From the NCBI GenBank assembly GCA_945913255.1, contig CAMEDC010000015.1, forward strand, positions 1 to 56,833: a stretch of DNA of 56,833 nucleotides, given 5' to 3'. Both the position numbers and the translations under genes were made by a program. The stretch's first letter is position 1. Each line of letters opens with the position of its first letter. This document shows positions 26,829-34,341 of the stretch, piece by piece. Below the pieces are notes generated by a model. That model was not told the DNA's origin, did no database searches, and saw only the letters and a program-made list of their open reading frames with translations. The stretch comes from an uncultured Lachnospiraceae bacterium (GTDB lineage: Bacteria > Bacillota > Clostridia > Lachnospirales > Lachnospiraceae).

Positions 26829-28196
26829 GTGGCATTTGAGAGTTTAACAGATAAACTACAGAATGTATTTAAAAATCTGCGAAGTAAGGGGCGTCTGACA
26901 GAGGAAGATGTCAAAGCTGCTCTGAAGGAAGTCAAGATGGCACTTCTCGAGGCAGATGTCAATTTTAAAGTGGTAAAGCAATTCGTCAAGGCTGTGGAGG
27001 AACGTGCTATTGGACAGGATGTCATGAATGGCCTGAATCCCGGACAGATGGTAATCAAGATTGTAAACGAAGAACTGATTGCCCTCATGGGAAGCGAAAC
27101 CACGGAGATTGCCATGCAGCCCGGAAAAGCCATCACAGTTATCATGATGGTGGGTCTTCAGGGTGCAGGTAAGACCACAGCTACTGCGAAGATTGCCGGG
27201 AAATTGAAAACCAGGGGAAAGAAATCACTGCTGGTAGCCTGCGATATTTACAGACCGGCTGCCATCGAACAGTTGCAGATAAACGGTCAAAAGCAGGAGG
27301 TTGATGTGTTCTCCATGGGCACAGACCATCAGCCTGCCGAAATCGCGAAAGAAGCCATTGCCTATGCAGAGAAGAACGGACACAATGTGGTTATCCTTGA
27401 TACGGCGGGCCGTCTCCATGTGGATGAGGATATGATGGCTGAACTGCAGGAGATTCAGAGTACTGTTACCGTACATCAGACATTGCTGGTGGTAGATGCC
27501 ATGACGGGTCAGGATGCAGTCAATGTGGCAAAAGAGTTTGATGAGAAGGTCGGCATTGACGGTGTTATCCTCACCAAGTTGGATGGAGATACCAGAGGCG
27601 GTGCGGCACTTTCAATCAAGGCAGTGACCGGAAAGCCGATTCTGTATGTGGGAATGGGCGAGAAGCTTTCCGATATGGAACAGTTTTATCCCGATCGTAT
27701 GGCAAACAGAATCCTGGGAATGGGTGATGTGCTCTCACTGATTGAAAAAGCACAGGAGAGCATTGACATAGACGAAGACAAAGGCCGTGAAATGGCAGGC
27801 AGAATGAAGAAGGGTAAGTTTGACTTTGAGGACTACTTGGAAAGCATGAAGCAGATGCGTAATATGGGCGGCTTGTCAAGTATTCTGGGGATGCTTCCCG
27901 GAATGGGGATTAAGGGTGCGGATCTTGAATCCATGATAGATGAAGAACAGCTGAAGCATATGGAAGCAATCGTTCTTTCCATGACAAAGGCAGAACGCAG
28001 GAATCCAAAGCTGTTGAATCCTCAGAGAAAGCACCGTATCGCAAAAGGTGCAGGTGTGGACATCGCAGTTGTGAACCGTTTTATCAAACAGTTTGAGCAG
28101 AGTCAGAAAATGATGAAGCAGTTTGGAGGCGGCGCGAAAAGAGGTCGCGGTATGTTCGGAGGATTTCCGGGCATGAAAGGAGGATTCCCTTTTTAG
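26829..28196 (+). CDS. ffh: Signal recognition particle protein Ffh
   Basis: The 455-residue SRP54 homologue binds signal sequences and 4.5S-type RNA. The N domain is at 1-95, the G domain has GLQGAGKTT (109-117), DTAGRLHVD and TKLDGDTRGG, and the methionine-rich M domain from ~325 ends in a Gly/Phe-rich tail. Translation starts at GTG (26829), shown by AAGGAG six bases upstream and the absence of a nearby ATG. It lies ten bases after ylxM. Confidence 0.97.
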   Translation: MAFESLTDKLQNVFKNLRSKGRLTEEDVKAALKEVKMALLEADVNFKVVKQFVKAVEERAIGQDVMNGLNPGQMVIKIVNEELIALMGSETTEIAMQPGKAITVIMMVGLQGAGKTTATAKIAGKLKTRGKKSLLVACDIYRPAAIEQLQINGQKQEVDVFSMGTDHQPAEIAKEAIAYAEKNGHNVVILDTAGRLHVDEDMMAELQEIQSTVTVHQTLLVVDAMTGQDAVNVAKEFDEKVGIDGVILTKLDGDTRGGAALSIKAVTGKPILYVGMGEKLSDMEQFYPDRMANRILGMGDVLSLIEKAQESIDIDEDKGREMAGRMKKGKFDFEDYLESMKQMRNMGGLSSILGMLPGMGIKGADLESMIDEEQLKHMEAIVLSMTKAERRNPKLLNPQRKHRIAKGAGVDIAVVNRFIKQFEQSQKMMKQFGGGAKRGRGMFGGFPGMKGGFPF

Positions 28197-28290
28197 AGGA
28201 ATCTGGTAAATTTTGGTGAATCTGGCTGTAGCAAAAGCAGGCAATTCATAGATAGAAACATATAAACGTATTTTTATGGAGGAAAAAACA

Positions 28291-28536
28291 ATGGCAGTAA
28301 AAATCAGATTGAGAAGAATGGGACAGAAGAAGGCTCCTTTTTATAGAATCATCGTAGCTGATTCTCGTTCCCCCAGAGACGGAAGATTCATCGAAGAAAT
28401 CGGAACTTACGATCCCAGCACCGATCCCAGCACCTTTAAGATTAACGAAGAGCTGGCTAAGAAGTGGTTGTCCAACGGTGCTCAGCCTACAGAGCAGGTA
28501 GCAAAACTTTTCAAGGTTGCTGGTATCGAGAAATAA
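28291..28536 (+). CDS. rpsP: 30S ribosomal protein S16
   Basis: The 81-residue protein begins [19 protein letters not shown], the S16 signature, and has the usual length. GGAGG lies within the short frame upstream, so the ATG at 28276 is not the start. It is the first ribosomal gene of the rpsP-khpA-rimM-trmD-rplS block. Confidence 0.97.
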   Translation: MAVKIRLRRMGQKKAPFYRIIVADSRSPRDGRFIEEIGTYDPSTDPSTFKINEELAKKWLSNGAQPTEQVAKLFKVAGIEK

Positions 28537-28560
28537 ATTTTGATTCTTTGGAGGTGGCTT

Positions 28561-28788
28561 ATGAAGGAACTAGTTGAAGTTGTTGCGAAAGCACTTGTAG
28601 ACAATCCGGATGAGGTTGTTGTGACCGAAAAGACAGAAGGCAGAAATACAGTCATCGAACTTCATGTAGCTGCATCCGATATGGGTAAGGTTATCGGCAA
28701 ACAGGGAAGAATTGCAAAGGCAATTCGCGCTGTTGTGAAGGCTGCATCATCCAAAGATAACAAAAGAGTGGATGTTGAGATTGTGTAA
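28561..28788 (+). CDS. khpA: KH-domain RNA-binding protein KhpA
   Basis: The 75-residue single KH domain contains the GxxG loop in VIGKQGRIAKAIR. KhpA homologues bind RNA with KhpB/EloR and affect cell elongation. GGAGGTGG precedes ATG 28561. A reading-frame extension to 28540 is not supported. It sits between rpsP and rimM as in other Firmicutes. Confidence 0.94.
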   Translation: MKELVEVVAKALVDNPDEVVVTEKTEGRNTVIELHVAASDMGKVIGKQGRIAKAIRAVVKAASSKDNKRVDVEIV

Positions 28789-28828
28789 AATGTGAAGAAC
28801 AAATAACTTCGCATGGAGTGCTGTCAAT

Positions 28829-28863
28829 AAGCAGGGAGGAACAGGATTTGTTCCTCCCTGCTT
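28829..28863 (+). other. 15-bp perfect hairpin between khpA and rimM
   Basis: AAGCAGGGAGGAACA (28829-28843) pairs with TGTTCCTCCCTGCTT (28849-28863) around GGATT. No T-tract follows, and the rimM ribosome site begins eight bases later. It is more likely an mRNA processing or stability element, for example an RNase III site, than a terminator. Confidence 0.6.
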
Positions 28864-28881
28864 ACTCTCAGGAGGAATTGA

Positions 28882-29391
28882 ATGGAAGATTTTTTTCAGG
28901 TAGGTATTATTACATCTACGCATGGTGTGCGTGGGGAGATTAAGGTTTTCCCCACAACGGATGATGCAAGACGTTTCAAACGTCTGAAGGAAGTAATTGT
29001 TGATACGGGAAAAGAACAGATCACCATGGAAATTGAGGGAGTCAAATTTTTTAAACAGTTTGTAATCCTGAAATTCAAGGGGATTGATTCGATAAATGAT
29101 GTGGAGAAATACCGGAAAAGTTCTCTTTGGGTTCCCAGAAAAAATGCGGTGCGTCTGAGTCGTGATGAATATTTTGTGGCGGATTTGATGGGACTTCGGG
29201 TGCGTGACGAGGACGGAAGTGAAATCGGTGTTCTGAGAGATGTTATGGAAACCGGTGCCAATGATGTTTATATCATTGATTTGGATGACGGAAGAGAATT
29301 ATTGTTGCCGGCAATCAGGCAGTGTGTGCTTGAAGTGGATGTGGAGGCAGGCTTTATCAAGATTCACATATTGGAAGGCCTGTTGGATTAA
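28882..29391 (+). CDS. rimM: 16S rRNA processing protein RimM
   Basis: The 169-residue protein assists 30S maturation by binding S19 and the 16S 3' domain. The N-terminal RimM domain (VGIITSTHGVRGEIKVFPTT) and the C-terminal PRC-barrel (DLMGLRVRDEDGSEIGVLRD) are both complete. GGAGG precedes the start. It neighbours trmD as usual. Confidence 0.95.
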   Translation: MEDFFQVGIITSTHGVRGEIKVFPTTDDARRFKRLKEVIVDTGKEQITMEIEGVKFFKQFVILKFKGIDSINDVEKYRKSSLWVPRKNAVRLSRDEYFVADLMGLRVRDEDGSEIGVLRDVMETGANDVYIIDLDDGRELLLPAIRQCVLEVDVEAGFIKIHILEGLLD

Positions 29392-29430
29392 GTAAGGTGA
29401 CTGCCCGGAGGCAGACAGAAAGGGGCTTGG

Positions 29431-30819
29431 ATGAAATTCCATGTTTTGACCCTGTTCCCTGAGATGGTTTTACAGGGACTTGCGCCCAGCATTATCGGAA
29501 GGGCAGTTGAAAAGAATATGATTTCTCTGGATGCCGTGAATATCAGGGATTATTCGAAGGACAAACACGGAAAAGTGGACGATTATCCTTACGGAGGCGG
29601 TGCGGGAATGCTGATGCAGGCACAGCCTGTTTATGATGCCTATCGGGCCGTGGCCGGGGACAGACGGGTCAGGACGATTTATCTGACACCGCAGGGAAAG
29701 CCCTTTACACAAAAGATGGCAAAGGAATTTGCCGGGGAAGAGGAACTGATTTTCCTCTGTGGGCATTATGAAGGAATCGATGAGCGTGTGCTGGAAGAGA
29801 TTGTTACGGATTATGTGTCTGTAGGGGACTATGTGCTGACAGGCGGTGAATTGCCTGCTATGGTGATGGTTGATGCCATTGCAAGACTTGTGCCGGGGGT
29901 GCTTGGAAATGAAACCTCTGCCGAGGAGGAAAGTTTTTACAATGATCTTTTGGAATATCCACAGTATTCCAGACCGGAAGTATGGAAGGGGAAAGCAGTT
30001 CCGAAGGTGCTGCTCTCCGGAAATCACAGTAAAGTGAATGAGTGGCGACTGGAACAGTCGAAGCTGCGCACGAGGAAGATGCGTCCTGATTTGTATGCCA
30101 GATATGAGGAAAAACAAAAACTGATAAAACGTTTAGCAAAGGATAAACGGAACAACATCCATATGATAGAAAGCCTTCGCCGCGGCTTTGGCGAGATGAT
30201 ATATGCAGAAGGCGGTAATGTTCTTGTTTATGACAATGCGGAAAAAGTGTGTATGATTCTGGCGAAAAATTCGCCGGGAGGGAAAAAACTGATAGAGCAG
30301 GCACCGGAGGATACAGACCTTTTGCTTGTTTCTCAGGAGTTTGTAAAGGATGATTTGCCGGAGCATGAGTGGAGTCTGCTGATGACATGCCACCAATATC
30401 TGTATACGCAAAGAGAAACGCTGCCGGTCCGGTACAAGGAAATACGTCGTCTGACGATGGAACAGTTTGACTATGTGTGCAGCCACTATGAGCATGATGA
30501 CAGCAGTTATCTGGAGGAACGTATTCGTTCGGGGTTCCTATACGGAGCATTTGACGGAGAGAAAATAGTTGGTTTTGCAGGTATGCACGGGGAAGGCAGT
30601 ATGGGGCTTTTATATGTTGACGAAGCTTACCGCAGAAGAGGAATTGCAGAGAGTCTGGAGGCATATGTCGTAAACCGCATGCTGGAGAGAGGATGGACCC
30701 CTTACGGACATGTAATAGAGGGAAATGAAATCTCAGAGCATCTTCAGGAAAAATTGGGATTTTATAAGGCAGGAAGAAAAGTCTGGTGGCTGAAAAAACA
30801 AGAAAAGCAGGAAAACTAA
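29431..30819 (+). CDS. trmD: tRNA (guanine-N1)-methyltransferase TrmD fused to a GNAT acetyltransferase-like domain
   Basis: The 462-residue protein is nearly twice the length of normal TrmD (about 240). Residues 1-245 form the complete trefoil-knot TrmD, which methylates G37 of tRNAs (YPYGGGAGMLMQ, LCGHYEGIDERV, VLTGGELPAMVMVD). After a short KRLAKDKRNN linker, residues ~250-462 read as a GNAT-type fold: a divergent first half, then FAGMHGEGSMGLLYVD and the acetyl-CoA loop YRRRGIAESLE. The frame is continuous with no stop between domains. What the GNAT part acetylates is unknown. Gene order (rimM before, rplS after) is standard. Confidence 0.85.
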   Translation: MKFHVLTLFPEMVLQGLAPSIIGRAVEKNMISLDAVNIRDYSKDKHGKVDDYPYGGGAGMLMQAQPVYDAYRAVAGDRRVRTIYLTPQGKPFTQKMAKEFAGEEELIFLCGHYEGIDERVLEEIVTDYVSVGDYVLTGGELPAMVMVDAIARLVPGVLGNETSAEEESFYNDLLEYPQYSRPEVWKGKAVPKVLLSGNHSKVNEWRLEQSKLRTRKMRPDLYARYEEKQKLIKRLAKDKRNNIHMIESLRRGFGEMIYAEGGNVLVYDNAEKVCMILAKNSPGGKKLIEQAPEDTDLLLVSQEFVKDDLPEHEWSLLMTCHQYLYTQRETLPVRYKEIRRLTMEQFDYVCSHYEHDDSSYLEERIRSGFLYGAFDGEKIVGFAGMHGEGSMGLLYVDEAYRRRGIAESLEAYVVNRMLERGWTPYGHVIEGNEISEHLQEKLGFYKAGRKVWWLKKQEKQEN

Positions 30820-30826
30820 AAAAAGC

Positions 30827-30855
30827 TTGCAATTCGTATAACCATATGGTAAAAT
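30827..30855 (+). promoter_or_regulatory. Internal promoter for rplS
   Basis: TTGCAA (30827-30832) and TAAAAT (30850-30855) have a 17-base spacer in the gap after trmD. It would uncouple rplS from the upstream operon. Confidence 0.6.
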
Positions 30856-30934
30856 CTGAATGTTGTGAAAACGAAGATGGTCCTCTGTTACAAAAATGTA
30901 TTAAGAACATCCATTTTATTTAAGGAGGCTCGTT

Positions 30935-31282
30935 ATGAGTGATATTATCAAAGAAATCGAAGCAGAACAGTTAAAGGCAACCGTTGATGAATTTGAAGTT
31001 GGTGATACCGTAAGAGTATATGGTAAAATCAAGGAAGGTAACCGTGAGAGAATTCAGGTGTTCGAAGGCGTAGTGCTGAAGAGACAGGGTGGAAGCAACC
31101 GTGAGACCTTCACTGTAAGAAAGACTTCCAACGGTATCGGTGTGGAGAAGACATGGCCGTTGCATTCTCCTAATGTTGAGAAGGTTGAAGTAGTCAGAAA
31201 GGGTAAAGTAAGACGTGCTAAGCTGAACTACTTAAGAGACCGTGTCGGCAAGAAGGCAAAGGTAAAAGAGCTTGTAAAATAA
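30935..31282 (+). CDS. rplS: 50S ribosomal protein L19
   Basis: The 115-residue basic protein has the L19 pattern [16 protein letters not shown] and the C-terminal signature near [23 protein letters not shown] precedes the ATG. It is followed at once by a hairpin terminator, so the downstream lepB-rbgA segment depends on read-through or its own promoter. Confidence 0.97.
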   Translation: MSDIIKEIEAEQLKATVDEFEVGDTVRVYGKIKEGNRERIQVFEGVVLKRQGGSNRETFTVRKTSNGIGVEKTWPLHSPNVEKVEVVRKGKVRRAKLNYLRDRVGKKAKVKELVK

Positions 31283-31290
31283 GACTCCTG

Positions 31291-31325
31291 AAAGGACAAT
31301 TACTTGCGTAGTTGTCCTTTTCTAT
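31291..31325 (+). terminator. Terminator after rplS
   Basis: AAAGGACAA and TTGTCCTTT pair, with an inner TAC/GTA extension, and are followed by a T-rich stretch. Confidence 0.8.
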
Positions 31326-31337
31326 TTTAAATAAGTG

Positions 31338-31346
31338 TGTTATACT
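31338..31346 (+). promoter_or_regulatory. Possible extended -10 promoter before element B and lepB
   Basis: TGTTATACT gives an extended -10 (TG-N-TATACT). No good -35 box is found at the right distance, so this is tentative. It would transcribe the folded element and then lepB. Confidence 0.35.
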
Positions 31347-31376
31347 CTAATAAATGGATGTGAGGAGAGATTGCAT

Positions 31377-31540
31377 ATTATGTTACTATTCAGAGCCCAT
31401 TCGCAAAAGCGCCTCTTCGAGGCTTTCCTTTTGCTCATGTGTGGCTTTTCGCCATATAAAATTTCAAAAATATGTTCATTCATGCAAGCATGATTCACAT
31501 ATTTATTGAAAATTTGCATGGCTCTGAATAGTAACATATT
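31377..31540 (-). repeat. Folded intergenic element B before lepB
   Basis: Perfect 19-base arms (31379-31397 and 31520-31538) close three inner hairpins: GCAAAAG-GCCTC/GAGGC-CTTTTGC near 31403-31434, GTGGC/GCCAT near 31440-31455, and a long A/T-rich stem of about 26 bp with few mismatches (31459-31515). Read on the minus strand it contains GAGCAAAAGGAAAGC (31422-31436) after the inner hairpins and GAAT before the closing arm, the same order as element A. The right arm ends just before the lepB ribosome site AGGA at 31542. Confidence 0.72.
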
Positions 31541-31552
31541 CAGGAACAGAAT

Positions 31553-32131
31553 ATGGCAAAACACAGAGGTTTAAGTTTTTACAAGAGAAAAAAAAAGATC
31601 AGTTCGTCACTTGTGCGTGAGGTGTTCAGTTGGATTTTTGGCATTCTGGCAGCAATTTTTATTGCAGCAGTGTTGATTTTCTTTTTTGGAATGACTACGA
31701 ATGTAGTGGGGGTTTCCATGGAACCTACACTTTATAACGGGCAAAAGATATTTATCAATCGTTTCCTGTATGTGCTTTCCACTCCCAAGGCGGGCGATGT
31801 GGTGGTATTTCTGCCAAACGGAAATGAAAACGCACATTATTATGTGAAAAGGGTTGTGGCAGTGCCCGGCGACAAAATTTTAATTAAGGACGGAACCCTT
31901 TATGTTAACGGATTGGAAAGCTCCTGGGTAACGGGGAGACTGGCTGATGCGGGAATTGCTGCAAATGAATTTGTACTGGATAGCGGAGAATATTTTTGTA
32001 TCGGTGACAATCCGGGGAACAGTGAAGACAGTCGGTCGGCAAACATCGGTCCGGTAGAAGAAAAGGATATTATAGGAAAGGCATGGTTCCATACTTCCTG
32101 TGAGGAAGCCGGAATGGGACTGGTGAAATAA
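31553..32131 (+). CDS. lepB: Signal peptidase I (first copy)
   Basis: The 192-residue membrane serine protease removes signal peptides. One N-terminal transmembrane helix (about 26-46) precedes the catalytic Ser55 in GVSMEPTL and the general base Lys99 in YYVKRVVAVPGD. The box GDNPGNSEDSR is present. The ATG has AGGA seven bases upstream, directly after element B. rbgA follows three bases later, and a second signal peptidase gene lies just beyond it. Confidence 0.93.
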   Translation: MAKHRGLSFYKRKKKISSSLVREVFSWIFGILAAIFIAAVLIFFFGMTTNVVGVSMEPTLYNGQKIFINRFLYVLSTPKAGDVVVFLPNGNENAHYYVKRVVAVPGDKILIKDGTLYVNGLESSWVTGRLADAGIAANEFVLDSGEYFCIGDNPGNSEDSRSANIGPVEEKDIIGKAWFHTSCEEAGMGLVK

Positions 32132-32134
32132 AAT

Positions 32135-32974
32135 ATGAATTATCAGTGGTATCCAGGTCATATGACCAAAGCGGTACGTATGATGCGGGAGGATATAAAG
32201 CTGATTGATTTGATTATTGAGCTGGTGGATGCGAGAATTCCGCTCAGCAGTCGTAATCCCGATATTAATGAGCTTGGCAAGAATAAGTATAGGATTGTTT
32301 TGCTGAACAAGTCAGATTTGGCAGATCCGGTTTATAATAAACAATGGATTTCTTACTTTCAGAACCAGGGTGCTTATGTGCTGGAAGTAAACTCCAGAAC
32401 AGGCGCCGGAATAAAGTCAATCAATGGACTCGTGCAGGAAGCCTGCAGGGAAAAGATTGAGAGAGACAGAAAACGAGGTATCATGAACCGCCCTGTCAGA
32501 GCTATGGTAGCCGGTATCCCGAATGTGGGGAAGTCTACTTTTATCAATTCTTTCGCAGGAAAGGCATGTACGAAGACAGGAAATAAACCCGGTATTACAA
32601 AAGGAAAGCAATGGATTCGATTAAACAAGAATCTGGAACTTTTGGATACACCCGGAATCCTCTGGCCAAAATTTGAAGACCAACAGGTTGGCATGCGGCT
32701 TGCTTTTATCGGATCCATGAATGATGAAGTGATTAGCATCGAGGAACTGGTATGCGATTTACTGATAGTATTGCGTGAATTATATCCGGATGCAGTGAGC
32801 GGGCGATACGGAATAAAATGGAGAGAGACCCCGATATTGACATTGGAAGAGATTGCACGCAGTCGCGGCTGTTTTTTAAAAGGGGAAAATTTAGATATTA
32901 AGAAGGCATCAGATATTTTATTGGATGATTTCAGAAGCGGACGTCTCGGACGCATTACATTGGAACGTCCATAG
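32135..32974 (+). CDS. rbgA: Ribosome biogenesis GTPase RbgA (YlqF)
   Basis: The 279-residue circularly permuted GTPase is needed for late 50S assembly. The G motifs appear in the order G4 NKSD (around 55), G1 GIPNVGKST, then G3 DTPG, which defines the YlqF/YawG class. The N-terminus NYQWYPGHMTKAVRMM is diagnostic. Its place between signal peptidase and rnhB matches Bacillus. Confidence 0.95.
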   Translation: MNYQWYPGHMTKAVRMMREDIKLIDLIIELVDARIPLSSRNPDINELGKNKYRIVLLNKSDLADPVYNKQWISYFQNQGAYVLEVNSRTGAGIKSINGLVQEACREKIERDRKRGIMNRPVRAMVAGIPNVGKSTFINSFAGKACTKTGNKPGITKGKQWIRLNKNLELLDTPGILWPKFEDQQVGMRLAFIGSMNDEVISIEELVCDLLIVLRELYPDAVSGRYGIKWRETPILTLEEIARSRGCFLKGENLDIKKASDILLDDFRSGRLGRITLERP

Positions 32975-33003
32975 GCTTTCAATAGATGCGAGGTGAATGT
33001 AAG

Positions 33004-33549
33004 ATGAACAAAGTAATGAAAGAGATGATAAGTACATTGCTGTATCTTCTGGTGGTGCTTTGTCTGACATGGCTGGTAATTCATTTTGTCGGTCAGAGAA
33101 CGGATGTGGAAGGCGCTTCCATGGAAGTTACCTTATCAGACGGTGATAATCTGATTGTCGATAAAATCACGTATCGCTTTAAGAATCCGGAACGGTTTGA
33201 TATCATTGTTTTTCCTTTTCAGTATAAGGAAAATACATACTATATCAAGCGAATTATCGGTCTTCCGGGAGAAACAGTTCAGATAGATGAAAAGGGAAAT
33301 ATCTATATTAATGGCGAAATCCTTGCAGAAAGTTACGGGAAAGAAGTAATTAAACCGGAAAATATCGGTATCGCGGCGGAACCGATTACGCTGGGAGAAG
33401 ATGAATATTTTGTCCTCGGGGACAATCGGAACAATAGCAGCGACAGCCGGACGGAAGCTGTCGGAAATGTGCACCGGGAAGACATAATCGGAAGAGCCTG
33501 GCTTAGAATCTGGCCCTTTTCCAAATTCGGATTTTTAAAGCACGGATGA
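33004..33549 (+). CDS. lepB: Signal peptidase I (second copy)
   Basis: The 181-residue paralogue of the preceding signal peptidase has an N-terminal transmembrane helix (10-30), Ser39 in GASMEVTL and Lys82 in YYIKRIIGLPGE. The usual Pro after SME is replaced by Val, while the catalytic dyad and GDNRNNSSDSR box are intact. The ATG at 33004 has AGGTGA seven bases upstream. The in-frame ATG at 32986 does not. Two peptidases flanking rbgA may have different substrate preferences. Confidence 0.9.
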   Translation: MNKVMKEMISTLLYLLVVLCLTWLVIHFVGQRTDVEGASMEVTLSDGDNLIVDKITYRFKNPERFDIIVFPFQYKENTYYIKRIIGLPGETVQIDEKGNIYINGEILAESYGKEVIKPENIGIAAEPITLGEDEYFVLGDNRNNSSDSRTEAVGNVHREDIIGRAWLRIWPFSKFGFLKHG

Positions 33550-33565
33550 CAGAAAGAGAGTAGCT

Positions 33566-34327
33566 ATGAAAAATATCGGTGAGATAAGAGAACAATTTCA
33601 GGCAGCTTGTGAAGATGAGCTGCCTGAATTCATAAGCATCTATAAAGGTGATGAAAGAGCGGGGGTACAAAAACTGGTAGAAAGTGCCGAAAAGCGCCTC
33701 ACAGCTTTGGAAAGGGAAAAGAAACGTATTGAAGCGCTGCGTGTCTACGAGGAAAAATACAGGGAGTTTGACTATATCTGCGGCGTTGATGAGGTCGGAA
33801 GAGGACCGCTTGCGGGACCGGTTGTGGCCGGAGCAGTGATATTGCCCAGGGATTGTCGGATTCTTTATGTAAATGATTCCAAGCAGCTCTCCGAAAAAAA
33901 GAGAGAAGAACTTTATGATGTGATTATGCGCGAGGCAGTAGCCTGTGCGATCGGATATGCCACGCCCGAAAGAATTGATGAAATCAATATTTTACAGGCA
34001 ACCTATGAAGCGATGCGTGAAGCAATCGGAAAGCTGAACCCACAGCCGGATATTTTGCTGAATGATGCAGTCACCATTCCGGGGATTTCAGTGCGTCAGA
34101 TACCGATCATCAAGGGAGATGCAAAAAGTATTACCATTGGGGCAGCCAGCATACTTGCAAAGGTGACAAGGGATCGGCTGATGGTGGAGTATGATAAGGT
34201 TTTCCCGGAATATGATTTTGCGGGCAATAAGGGATATGGCAGTGCGGCGCATATTGAGGCATTGAAAAAATACGGGCCGACTCCTATTCACAGGAGAAGC
34301 TTTATCAAAAATTTTGTCACAATTTAG
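33566..34327 (+). CDS. rnhB: Ribonuclease HII
   Basis: The 253-residue enzyme removes ribonucleotides from DNA. The Asp-Glu-Gly signature GVDEVGRGPLAGPV lies at 73-86, with further acids in LLNDAVTIPG and AKVTRDRLM. The N-terminal ~65-residue extension is characteristic of the Firmicutes form. The spacing to the next gene is 14 bases, and it lies downstream of rbgA as in Bacillus. Confidence 0.95.
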   Translation: MKNIGEIREQFQAACEDELPEFISIYKGDERAGVQKLVESAEKRLTALEREKKRIEALRVYEEKYREFDYICGVDEVGRGPLAGPVVAGAVILPRDCRILYVNDSKQLSEKKREELYDVIMREAVACAIGYATPERIDEINILQATYEAMREAIGKLNPQPDILLNDAVTIPGISVRQIPIIKGDAKSITIGAASILAKVTRDRLMVEYDKVFPEYDFAGNKGYGSAAHIEALKKYGPTPIHRRSFIKNFVTI

Positions 34328-34341
34328 GAGAGGAAATCCAG

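Noticed and set aside
29858..30910. 350-codon minus-strand frame antisense to trmD
   Set aside because: The plus strand carries the recognisable TrmD and GNAT-like motifs. The antisense product has no recognisable domain or ribosome site.
31340..31564. 74-codon open frame on the minus strand over element B
   Set aside because: It runs through the paired arms of the folded element and has no convincing ribosome site. The reading frame is better explained by the repeat structure.
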